From contig DASXZH010000094.1 of assembly GCA_036502005.1 (NCBI GenBank), positions 62,001 to 126,000 on the forward strand: a DNA stretch of 64,000 nt. The letters run 5' to 3'. This document shows, piece by piece, positions 34,422-41,218 of the stretch. The translations under genes were made by a program, and so were the position numbers. Position 1 is the first letter of the stretch. The number at the start of each line of letters is the position of its first letter. The stretch is from DASXZH01 sp036502005 (GTDB lineage Bacteria > Armatimonadota > Fimbriimonadia > Fimbriimonadales > Fimbriimonadaceae). The notes beneath the pieces were generated by a model. The model saw only the letters and a program-made list of their open reading frames with translations, was not told the DNA's origin and did not search any database.

Positions 34422-35438
34422 CTACGCTTGTCCGAACCCCGTCGCTACCTCGGCCAAAAGCTCTCCACGTTGCTCATTGCTTATTAGAGCAGTCCCGGCC
34501 GCATTCTCGCAAAGCTCCTGCAACTTGCCCTCGTCCCAACCGAAAGTGGTAGCGCAGCGATAAAACTCATCTGACAAAGTCGTGTCGAACATCGGAGGGT
34601 CGTCGGAGTTGATGGTTACTTCCAGACCCGCGTCCAACAACTTGGGCAGAGCGTGTTCTGCCAAAGAAGGAAACACGCCTAGGCACACGTTGGAGCTAGG
34701 GTTAACTTCTAGCGGGATCTTGCGATCCCGCAAAGCGGCTACGAGGGAAGGATCTTCCAGACAACGAACGCCGTGCCCAATCCGAACCGGCTGGCAATAC
34801 TCCAACGCCTCCCAGATCGAGGCAGCGCCGCAGGTTTCACCCGCATGCGGCACAACAGGTAACCCGTGCGAGCGAGCAAACTCAAAAGCCTCGGCATACG
34901 GCGCCAAATTATACTTCCCTTCCTCGCCGGAAACACCTAACGCACAAACGCCGGCACCATGCCCCCCAACTGCCCAATGGGCAATCTCCAAAGCCCGCTC
35001 TGGCGACACACCGCGCACGATATCGATAATGAAAGCGCAAGTGACACCCAGTTCGTTGCAGCCATATTCGATTCCGCGCTGCAATGCTGCCAATTGCGCA
35101 TCCCACGGGATGCCGTTTTGGGATTCGATCGTTGCCGCCGTAAACGTCGCTTCCGTATGCAAAATATTCTGGGCGGCTTGGCCCTCCAAGAACTCACGCG
35201 TGATCAGCTCAAGATCATCAGCGGTCTTAATGCAGCTTGAGACAGTGAGATAGACCTGCACAAAATGCGGAAAATCCTTGAAGTGATACCAATCGTGTAG
35301 GCCTTCCACCGTGTCGGCGGGCAAGGCAACTCCATTTCTCTTGGCAAGTTTTAGAACGGTCTCGGGGCGGATCGACCCTTCCAGATGGACGTGAAGTTCC
35401 ACCTTCGGCATGCGTTTACAAAAATCTTCAGTAACCAA
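34422..35438 (-). CDS. add: Adenosine deaminase
   Basis: A 338-aa amidohydrolase that deaminates adenosine or deoxyadenosine to inosine in purine salvage. All metal and catalytic motifs are seen: KVELHVHLEGSIRPETVL (zinc His16/His18), VVPHAGETCGAASIWEAL, PVRIGHGVRCLEDPSLV, EVNPSSNVCLGVFPSLAEHA and VTINSDDPPMFDTTLSDEF (Asp pair). Length and order are normal for the bacterial enzyme. It is transcribed in the same direction as rplJ-rplL, whose terminator lies just upstream of its start. No other purine gene is near. Confidence 0.94.
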   Translation of the reverse strand: MVTEDFCKRMPKVELHVHLEGSIRPETVLKLAKRNGVALPADTVEGLHDWYHFKDFPHFVQVYLTVSSCIKTADDLELITREFLEGQAAQNILHTEATFTAATIESQNGIPWDAQLAALQRGIEYGCNELGVTCAFIIDIVRGVSPERALEIAHWAVGGHGAGVCALGVSGEEGKYNLAPYAEAFEFARSHGLPVVPHAGETCGAASIWEALEYCQPVRIGHGVRCLEDPSLVAALRDRKIPLEVNPSSNVCLGVFPSLAEHALPKLLDAGLEVTINSDDPPMFDTTLSDEFYRCATTFGWDEGKLQELCENAAGTALISNEQRGELLAEVATGFGQA

Positions 35439-35440
35439 AA

Positions 35441-35471
35441 ATAAAAAAGCCCCAACAGAAACTGCTGGGGC
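35441..35471 (-). terminator. Terminator of rplJ-rplL
   Basis: On the minus strand GCCCCAGCAG / CTGTTGGGGC forms a 10-bp stem (35471-35462 with 35458-35449, one G-U pair) around a 3-nt loop. TTTTTTATT follows. It lies 16 bp beyond the rplL stop and just before the start of the adenosine deaminase gene. Confidence 0.85.
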
Positions 35472-35486
35472 AATTGTAGCTCGAAA

Positions 35487-35879
35487 CTACTTGATCTCGA
35501 CTTTGCCGCCGACTTCTTCGACAGCCTTCTTGATCTTCTCTGCATCGTCTTTGCTGACGCCGGTCTTGATGGGCTGGGGAGCGCCGTCGACGAGGTCCTT
35601 TGCTTCCTTGAGGCCGAGAGCGGTGATCTCTCGGACGACCTTGATGACCTGGAGCTTTTGGTCTCCGGCGGCCGTAAGGACTGCATCGAACTCTGTCTTC
35701 TCTTCGGCTGCAGGAGCGGCATCGCCGCCTCCTCCGACAGGCATCATCATGGGCATTCCCATCATGGGAGCGGCGGCGGTTACGCCGAACTTGTCTTCGA
35801 GAGCTTTCTTAAGATCGGAAAGCTCGAGAGCGGTCATGCCGCTGATCTGATCAACAATGGATTCAACTGCTGTAGGCAT
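35487..35879 (-). CDS. rplL: 50S ribosomal protein L7/L12
   Basis: A 130-aa protein. The N-terminal dimerisation helix (SIVDQISGMTALELSDLKKA LEDKF region) is followed by a flexible Gly/Pro/Met/Ala hinge (APMMGMPMMMPVGGGGDAAP). The C-terminal factor-binding domain (LQVIKVVREITALGLKEAKD LV region, then KDDAEKIKKAVEEVGGKVEI) follows. L7/L12 multimers form the ribosomal stalk that recruits EF-Tu and EF-G. The hinge is richer in Met and Gly than usual. It follows rplJ after 6 bp and a terminator closes the operon. rpoB, often next, is absent. Confidence 0.97.
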   Translation of the reverse strand: MPTAVESIVDQISGMTALELSDLKKALEDKFGVTAAAPMMGMPMMMPVGGGGDAAPAAEEKTEFDAVLTAAGDQKLQVIKVVREITALGLKEAKDLVDGAPQPIKTGVSKDDAEKIKKAVEEVGGKVEIK

Positions 35880-35885
35880 CTTTAT

Positions 35886-36611
35886 TTATTCCTCAGTGGG
35901 TTCAGCTGCGGGAGCAGCTTCGTCGGTGGCCTCTGCTGCAGGAGCAGCTTCTTCCGTTGATTCAGCCACGGGGGCTTCCTCGGTTGCTTCGGCGGGGGCC
36001 TCGGCGGGCTGGTCGTTGGCGGGCGCGCTTTCTTCGGCGGCGGTAGCAACTGCTGGTTCAGTTGCTGCCTCAGCTTTGGGCTCGATAGGCGAGCCTTCGG
36101 CAACTTTGTCGGCGACCGCGCCAATGACGCGGATCGGGTCGGCATACAGAGCTTCGATAACCGTGACCAAGTTGGTCAGCGGTGCCGCGATCGCGCCGAT
36201 TACCTGTGCAATCAGAACGTCGCGTGGAGGAAGCTTAGATAGTGCCGTAACTTGCTGGACGGTCATGGCTTTTCCGCCAAAGAAACCGCCCTTTACGGTG
36301 AGAGTTTTGTTTGTTTGCGCGTAGTCGAGAAGCGCTTTTGTGCAGCCTGCCTCATCTTCGAAGATGAAGGCGACGGCGGTCGGACCGTTGTGAAACTCTT
36401 CCGGCAGCGCCTGGGCATCGTCTCCGGCGGCGAGGCGGAACAAAGTGTTCTTGAGAACGTGAAGTTCCCCGCCCTTAGCCTTGAGATTGGCTCTCAGCTG
36501 CTGCATTTCTTTCACTTTCAAGCCGCGGTAGTCCGTAAACACCACGCCTTTCGAGCGTCCGTACCATTCTTTCGCTTGTTCGATTGTATGCGCTTTTTCT
36601 GCTGTTGGCAT
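35886..36611 (-). CDS. rplJ: 50S ribosomal protein L10 with long acidic C-terminal tail
   Basis: A 241-aa protein from ATG 36611. Residues 1-~165 are a normal L10: AKEWYGRSKGVVFTDYRGLK, LRANLKAKGGELHVLKNTLF, GPTAVAFIFEDEAGCTKALL, then LPPRDVLIAQVIGAIAAPLT. The last ~70 residues are an Ala/Glu/Pro/Thr repeat (EEAAPAAEATDEAAPAAEPT), far beyond the usual L10 length of ~170. The normal C-terminal helix that binds L7/L12 dimers lies before this tail. The first in-frame codons TTG-CGA-ATT were rejected in favour of ATG. It is preceded by an L10 leader RNA at 36657-36784, which L10 binds to repress its own operon. The acidic tail is translated from a repetitive DNA sequence. Confidence 0.96.
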   Translation of the reverse strand: MPTAEKAHTIEQAKEWYGRSKGVVFTDYRGLKVKEMQQLRANLKAKGGELHVLKNTLFRLAAGDDAQALPEEFHNGPTAVAFIFEDEAGCTKALLDYAQTNKTLTVKGGFFGGKAMTVQQVTALSKLPPRDVLIAQVIGAIAAPLTNLVTVIEALYADPIRVIGAVADKVAEGSPIEPKAEAATEPAVATAAEESAPANDQPAEAPAEATEEAPVAESTEEAAPAAEATDEAAPAAEPTEE

Positions 36612-36656
36612 AATTCGCAACCTTAACTCTGTTGCTAGCTGGGGTTTAAAATGGAA

Positions 36657-36784
36657 AGGGACCTCAGCCGATAGAGGCCGAGGTCCCTTGGCGCATTTGT
36701 GCGCGTTAAACCCGTATTCGCCCCCCTCGGCAGGCTGGTCTTAGACCATTAAGGCATTCGCCACCGGCTGTCTTCAGAGATGTA
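36657..36784 (-). ncRNA. L10 leader (autoregulatory mRNA leader)
   Basis: The minus strand upstream of rplJ contains the typical L10-leader words GAAGACAGCCGGTGGCGAA, GCCTTAATGG and CCTGCCGAGG. These are followed by a long hairpin GGGACCTCGGCC / GGCTGAGGTCCC (36687-36658) ending in CTTTCC. The L10(L12)4 complex binds this leader and lowers rplJ-rplL expression. An extended -10 (TGGTACAAT; TACAAT at 36796-36791) gives a start near 36784. Confidence 0.88.
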
Positions 36785-36810
36785 GGGTTGATTGTACCAG
36801 ACGCGAAACA

Positions 36811-36951
36811 ATTTAGAGCGCGCGAGCTTGATCGCGCTTTAATCCGGCAGCTTGATGCCCTTCATTTTCGCCGCATTTAGGCGGGTATCGTGACTAACAA
36901 TCGGGAGCAAGCTCCCTGGTGAAAGCGCGATCAATCTCGCGCACTCTAAAT
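36811..36951. repeat. AGCTTG-family MITE at the rplJ promoter
   Basis: 141 bp with ~30-bp inverted ends: ATTTAGAGCGCGCGAGCTTG then ATCGCGCTTT at the left, and AAAGCGCGATCAATCTCGCG then CACTCTAAAT at the right. Inside are GGCAGCTTGATGCC and GGGAGCAAGCTCCC palindromes and GCCGCATTTAGGCGG. Its left end abuts the position where the -35 box of rplJ would be, and its right end lies 25 bp from the MFS start. Confidence 0.75.
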
Positions 36952-36975
36952 GGGCTGCGAACGCTATCTAACAAT

Positions 36976-38181
36976 ATGTCGAAACGCGAAGAGGATGGCA
37001 GAGGTAGGGTTGCTTTCTCCGAACTCGCTCTGCTTTTCGCCGTCTTCTTAGACCTCTGCGGGTTCGGCATGGCCTTCCCGGACCTTCAACTCCGCGCGGA
37101 GTGGTTCGCCAAGAACGCCGGCATCGCAAAGCCTGGCATCCTCATCGGCCTCCTTCTCGCCAGCTATTTCGTCGTCCAATTCCTGGTCAGCCCACATTGG
37201 GGGCGGTTGAGCGACGGCATTGGCCGCAAACCGGTGCTCCTCATCTGCACCGCGCTGAGCGCTTCCTCCATGCTAATGTATGCCCTAAGCACCAACATTT
37301 GGGGGATATTGGCGAGCCGGGTTTTAGCTGGGTTGGCAGCCGCTAACGTGGTTGTGGCCCAGGCCTATGTGGCCGATACATCGGAAGAAGGCGAAAGAAC
37401 CGCGAAGCAAGGCCGCGTGAGCGCGGCCCTGCTCTTAGGCTTAGTCGCCGGCCCCGCGATCGGCGGGCTGTTGGCTCATGCGGGTGGAAACCGGTTGCTC
37501 GGTTTCGTTGCTGCCGGAGCTTCCACGCTTTCCCTAATTTGGATCGCCGTCGCCATCCCTTCTCACTTAAAACCCACCACGCCAAGAGAGCCGGGCAAGC
37601 ATCCTATTTTCAACTTCTCACTCTTGAAAGAGAGCAAACCGCTAAGAGTGCTTTTCTTTTATGCGGCTTCCGGATGGTTCGTTCTTGCCTGCCTGGAAGG
37701 CACGTTCGGAAGACTTATCGAGCACAATCTCGGCTTTGGGCAAGAGCAGTTCGGATGGATATTCGCCTACGAGTCGCTGCTTGGAGCGGTTGTCGGGTTC
37801 TTGCTCACATGGGTCGCCATGCGAGTTAAAGAGCAGACGATCTTACGGGGCGGCTACCTTTTGGAGGGCCTCGGCCTTATAACTATGCCATTCGCGCCGG
37901 GGTTGTTGGCTCTCTTCGGAGCAAGCACCGCCTATGCGATTGGCCTTGGCTTTGTGAACCCAACTATTAATGGCGTGGGCAGCGAACTTGCCCCTGCCGA
38001 CCGGCAAGGCGAAATGTTTGGGGTGCTGCAGGGAACGCGATCCGTTGGATTTATGGTCGGCCCAGTTTTGGGCGGCGCGCTGTTTGATTTAAGACCGGGT
38101 CTTCCCTACTTTTTGGCGGGCGGCATTGCGCTTCTATTAGCGGTGGCTCTCAGAATCAATAACTTGAGAACCAGCCCCTAA
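36976..38181 (+). CDS. Major facilitator superfamily transporter (drug-efflux type)
   Basis: A 401-aa protein from ATG 36976 with 12 hydrophobic segments. The first is ELALLFAVFLDLCGFGMAFP with the D of motif D1. The loop 2-3 signature reads WGRLSDGIGRKPVLLICTAL (motif A GxxSDxxGRK), and antiporter-type motif C appears as ALLLGLVAGPAIGGLLAHAG. These mark the 12-TM drug:H+ antiporter group (TetA/BmrA-like), but the substrate is not predictable. An upstream extension to 36919 would translate the right end of the MITE and is rejected. It is convergent with a 59-aa gene; the two stops overlap by two bases. Confidence 0.88.
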   Translation: MSKREEDGRGRVAFSELALLFAVFLDLCGFGMAFPDLQLRAEWFAKNAGIAKPGILIGLLLASYFVVQFLVSPHWGRLSDGIGRKPVLLICTALSASSMLMYALSTNIWGILASRVLAGLAAANVVVAQAYVADTSEEGERTAKQGRVSAALLLGLVAGPAIGGLLAHAGGNRLLGFVAAGASTLSLIWIAVAIPSHLKPTTPREPGKHPIFNFSLLKESKPLRVLFFYAASGWFVLACLEGTFGRLIEHNLGFGQEQFGWIFAYESLLGAVVGFLLTWVAMRVKEQTILRGGYLLEGLGLITMPFAPGLLALFGASTAYAIGLGFVNPTINGVGSELAPADRQGEMFGVLQGTRSVGFMVGPVLGGALFDLRPGLPYFLAGGIALLLAVALRINNLRTSP

Positions 38182-38357
38182 GCGGCTTTTTCGAGCTGAG
38201 CACATTGGAGAATGCGCGCGAGTTTGTTTAACACCACTTTGCTGATTTCATTGTCAGCATCTGTGCTGTTAAGGCACCGCGATAGCAGTTCCCATGCCTC
38301 CTCCTGCGTTAATGATAAGAGCAATTCTTCCTCTCTCCACATAATCCCATAGAACAT
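38178..38357 (-). CDS. 59-aa hypothetical protein
   Basis: An intact frame from ATG 38357 (MFYGIMWREEELLLSLTQEE) to TAG at 38178-38180. The peptide is amphipathic and helical (AWELLSRCLNSTDADNEISK, then VVLNKLARILQCAQLEKAA) with no membrane segment. It looks like a small soluble helical protein. The stop shares two bases with the MFS stop on the other strand. Met6 (38342) is an alternative start. No family recognised. The composition is clearly protein-like, unlike the repeat DNA upstream. Confidence 0.55.
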   Translation of the reverse strand: MFYGIMWREEELLLSLTQEEAWELLSRCLNSTDADNEISKVVLNKLARILQCAQLEKAA

Positions 38358-38404
38358 ATTCGGTGCTCATTTAGGGCATGTATAGATGCCAGGACCGAAA
38401 CCTG

Positions 38405-38530
38405 TTATGAGTGCGGGGAGGACGGCCTTGGGCTTTCGGTCATCGGCATTAGGATTCTGGCCTGGCCGTTTTGACCGACTATTTCTTGATTCCGAAGGCC
38501 TAATACCGAACGCCTAAGGCCATTCGCCTC
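38405..38530. repeat. Word repeats of the GCCGAATGCC / CCTAAGGCC family
   Basis: Non-coding DNA before parB with GGCCTTGGGCTTTCGGTC, CGGCATTAGG, CCGAAGGCCTAATACCGAAC and GCCTAAGGCC. These are the same words that fill 21204-21415, here partly arranged as inverted pairs. The parB promoter must lie within or beside it. Confidence 0.55.
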
Positions 38531-38542
38531 CATAATCCCCTT

Positions 38543-39325
38543 ATGTCGCCGGCGCAGATTCTCGAAGTCCCCCTCAGCGCCATTACGCCAAACCGTCGTC
38601 AGCCGAGAACCTATTTCAAGCAGGAGGCGGTTGAGGAACTGGCCGCATCTATACGCGAAGTTGGAATTCTGCAGCCGCTGGTGGTTAGACCGCTTGGCCC
38701 GAACCGATACGAACTCATCGCCGGCGAGCGAAGGTTTCGCGCTTCCAAATTGGCGGGCCTTAAGCAAGTGCCGGTGGTTGTTCGAACGGCAAACGACCAG
38801 GCCTCCTTGGAGCTTGCCATTATCGAGAACGTCCAACGCGAGGATATTTCGCCGCTGGAGTCGGCGAAAGCTTATCGCCGGCTCATGGATGAGTTTGGGC
38901 TCACTCAGGAAGCCGTGGCAGCAAAAGTTGGTAAGTCTCGGGTTGCAGTGGCCAACACGGTCAGGCTAGTTAAACTCCCACCCCGCGTTTTGGAGGGCCT
39001 GGAAAAGGGTGATATCACTGAAGCCCACGCCCGGACGCTCCTTGGGCTTGCCAACTCAGCTATGCAGTTGGCCGTTTTCGATCAAATCTTGGAACGCGCA
39101 CTTACTGTTAAGCAAGTTGAAAAACTTGCCAGCGGAGCCATGATTAAGGCCGTTAAAGGCGCTAAACCAAAGGATTCGAACCTTCAGGCTCTGTTCGAGG
39201 AAATCTCTATCCGCCTTGGCGCACCGACGAAAGTTGAAGCCAACGGAAAGGGTGGAAAAATCGTTATCGACTATTTTTCCGACGATGACCTGATCCGGAT
39301 CGTGGAATTGTTGCTAGGCAGTTAA
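38543..39325 (+). CDS. parB: ParB/Spo0J-family chromosome partition protein
   Basis: A 260-aa protein. The N-terminal CTPase/ParB domain has RRQPRTYFKQEAVEELAASI, GILQPLVVRPLGPNRYELIA, then GERRFRASKLAGLKQVPVVV and ENVQREDISPLESAKAYRRL. A HTH follows (LTQEAVAAKVGKSRVAVANT VRLVKLP region), then linker helices and a short C-terminal dimerisation part (KIVIDYFSDDDLIRIVELLL). ParB loads at parS sites and spreads to organise and segregate the origin. The GERR motif and the NRR box are intact. parA usually precedes it, but here the neighbours are an MFS gene and repeats. No parS 16-mer was noticed by eye in the window. Confidence 0.92.
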   Translation: MSPAQILEVPLSAITPNRRQPRTYFKQEAVEELAASIREVGILQPLVVRPLGPNRYELIAGERRFRASKLAGLKQVPVVVRTANDQASLELAIIENVQREDISPLESAKAYRRLMDEFGLTQEAVAAKVGKSRVAVANTVRLVKLPPRVLEGLEKGDITEAHARTLLGLANSAMQLAVFDQILERALTVKQVEKLASGAMIKAVKGAKPKDSNLQALFEEISIRLGAPTKVEANGKGGKIVIDYFSDDDLIRIVELLLGS

Positions 39326-39360
39326 GCCTGGAAGCCGGCTCAATTTGACAAGATTTCCGT

Positions 39361-39515
39361 CGCGAAGCTCTGGAGTGCTGAAGCTTGCTTCAGCTTTAAA
39401 CTAGGAAGCTTGCTTCCGTTAATACCCTCAAACTTGGATCAAGATGGCCCGCTCTTCCGGCAGCAAGCTGCCTGATTTGAGCAGGAGCAAGTTCCCGCAC
39501 TCCACAGCTTTGCGC
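39361..39515. repeat. AGCTTG-family MITE after parB
   Basis: About 155 bp with inverted ends CGCGAAGCTCTGGAGTGC / GCACTCCACAGCTTTGCGC (arms differ at two positions). Inside lie the palindromes TGAAGCTTGCTTCA, GGAAGCTTGCTTCC, GGCAGCAAGCTGCC and GGAGCAAGTTCC. It lies between the convergent parB and 39527 genes. No separate terminator is visible, so the hairpins could serve as one. Confidence 0.75.
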
Positions 39516-39526
39516 TACAAATCGTT

Positions 39527-41206
39527 TTAGCCCTTAGCAGCTAGTTTAAGGGCACCCTCTGCTAGTTCGCTGAGTCCGAAAGAGGCCGCCCCAGAATCCT
39601 TTTCGGCCTCAGCCATCTTCTTGCCCTGTTGAAAAATATAAATCCTATCCGAGTCTGAATGAGTCATGGCACCCATTTCCACGATCGTTGTGTATTTCCA
39701 GTAGTCACACAACTCCGCGATTTTAAGCGCCGCTTTGATATCAGTACGGCACAAGGTCTCAGCAGCATCCGAACCTACATGGGCCTGATCGTAACTGAAA
39801 AACCAAATTTCGGAGCCAAACTTAGGCAGTAACCGCAACGCTTCAGCCGGCTTTGAATGAATTTCGGCAGCCCAATGAACTCTGTCCAAAAAGTTATGTC
39901 CCCCAGGAACGACCGAATCCGCAAAAACCTGAGTCTGGGCCGGATAGCGCACGTAGTTGTCCAGGATAATCCGTGCTACGGCCGCGCTCCGCACGTAGGT
40001 TTTGTCTCCCCAGCCTTTGGGCACAGCGGTCGCCATTTTTTCGCATAAGTCTGCGGCTCTCCTCGGGTTTTTCGTTGCCAGGGCGCACAAGTATTGGGAG
40101 TATCCAGCGCTCGTCCAGACCCCAAGGTCCGTATAATTCAAGCTTATGACTCGCCCCTGGCTAGACGGAGTGCATGCTAAAAGTGCATCCGCACGGGGTA
40201 AATCAACCTGCGCCCACATTCCGGCTGCCGCGACTCTATCATCTGGCGCAAAACCTGCAAGTGACTTCACTGGTCTGCTCTTGACGGCGGACTTGGTGAA
40301 GGCCTCTGCCAGTTGCAAAACTTTATGAGAACCCGTGCCGACAAGCTGCCATAGGCTTTCTCGACTACTGAAGATCCGCTTATCTTCGGGCAAGGAAGCA
40401 ATGAGATCGGCAACTTGGCCTGCCAACACTCTAGCATGCGGCAAGTTGAGGCGCTGATAGCCGTAAACGGCCGGACACAGCACCTGAATCTTCGTTTCTG
40501 GGTCGGTTAAACTCAGGCCAGCCTTTTCTAGCGCTTCAGGACTGTCGGCGCAGTATCGTGTAACAATTGTTGCCTCCGCCAGTTCTCGTTCGGTTTGGGT
40601 CTTAATGAGCGCTAGAACTTTCGCCCGCTGATCCGCATCTTTTAGATTCTCAGCCATCGCTCGAAATACAGAATCTTGGCTTATCCCGTTCACGCCCTGA
40701 ACCAGTTTTATCGTTAAATTCAGGTCGTCTCGCATCAGATCGTAGGCAACTTGCGTTACGTAGTTCTCTCGGTCGCCCATCCGATCCAGAAGACCGATAG
40801 CTCTGGGCAAATCCTTCTTAGCGATCTCTCGGACAAACATGTCCTGGACGTAGCCCCGGCGTTCTCGGTCCTTTATGGTCGCGAGAAGCACCTGTGCTCG
40901 GACTTCATCGACGCGTTCCCAGCCTATTGCCGCCTCTTCCCGATCACCGAGTGACCAAACCCGATCGTAAAGCGAGCCCGCTTTCTTTGGATCGACATTA
41001 ACCCATCCTTCCGCGATCTCTGCTAACTCTAAAGCCCTACGTTGTTTATCCGGCTCTAGCGATGCCTTTCGTTCGGCCTCGACTAGACAGCCTTTGCCAA
41101 AATCCGCTAAGGAATTTGCCGCGGCCCGACTTCGCGAAAGGAAAAGAGTGGCGGCGAGTAACGTTAGCATGACTGCAAATGGGCTCCTACCCCTACTGTA
41201 TCGCAT
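39527..41206 (-). CDS. Secreted protein with helical (HEAT/TPR-like) repeats
   Basis: A 559-aa protein with a signal peptide (VMLTLLAATLFLSRSRAAAN). The rest is almost entirely helical with repeating ~30-40-residue units: RALELAEIAEGWVNVDPKKA, then GYVQDMFVREIAKKDLPRAI and GLLDRMGDRENYVTQVAYDL, with similar blocks further on. Such folds act as protein-binding scaffolds in the periplasm. No enzyme motif is seen and the family is not recognised. It is divergent from the ABC exporter gene (12 bp between starts), so both promoters overlap each other's 5' ends. Confidence 0.6.
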   Translation of the reverse strand: MRYSRGRSPFAVMLTLLAATLFLSRSRAAANSLADFGKGCLVEAERKASLEPDKQRRALELAEIAEGWVNVDPKKAGSLYDRVWSLGDREEAAIGWERVDEVRAQVLLATIKDRERRGYVQDMFVREIAKKDLPRAIGLLDRMGDRENYVTQVAYDLMRDDLNLTIKLVQGVNGISQDSVFRAMAENLKDADQRAKVLALIKTQTERELAEATIVTRYCADSPEALEKAGLSLTDPETKIQVLCPAVYGYQRLNLPHARVLAGQVADLIASLPEDKRIFSSRESLWQLVGTGSHKVLQLAEAFTKSAVKSRPVKSLAGFAPDDRVAAAGMWAQVDLPRADALLACTPSSQGRVISLNYTDLGVWTSAGYSQYLCALATKNPRRAADLCEKMATAVPKGWGDKTYVRSAAVARIILDNYVRYPAQTQVFADSVVPGGHNFLDRVHWAAEIHSKPAEALRLLPKFGSEIWFFSYDQAHVGSDAAETLCRTDIKAALKIAELCDYWKYTTIVEMGAMTHSDSDRIYIFQQGKKMAEAEKDSGAASFGLSELAEGALKLAAKG

Positions 41207-41218
41207 AATAAACCCTAG

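Noticed and set aside
35410..36324. Plus-strand ORFs of 146 and 155 aa opposite rplL and rplJ
   Set aside because: They are antisense of the Ala/Glu/Gly-rich codons of the ribosomal genes, giving Ser/Ala-rich nonsense.
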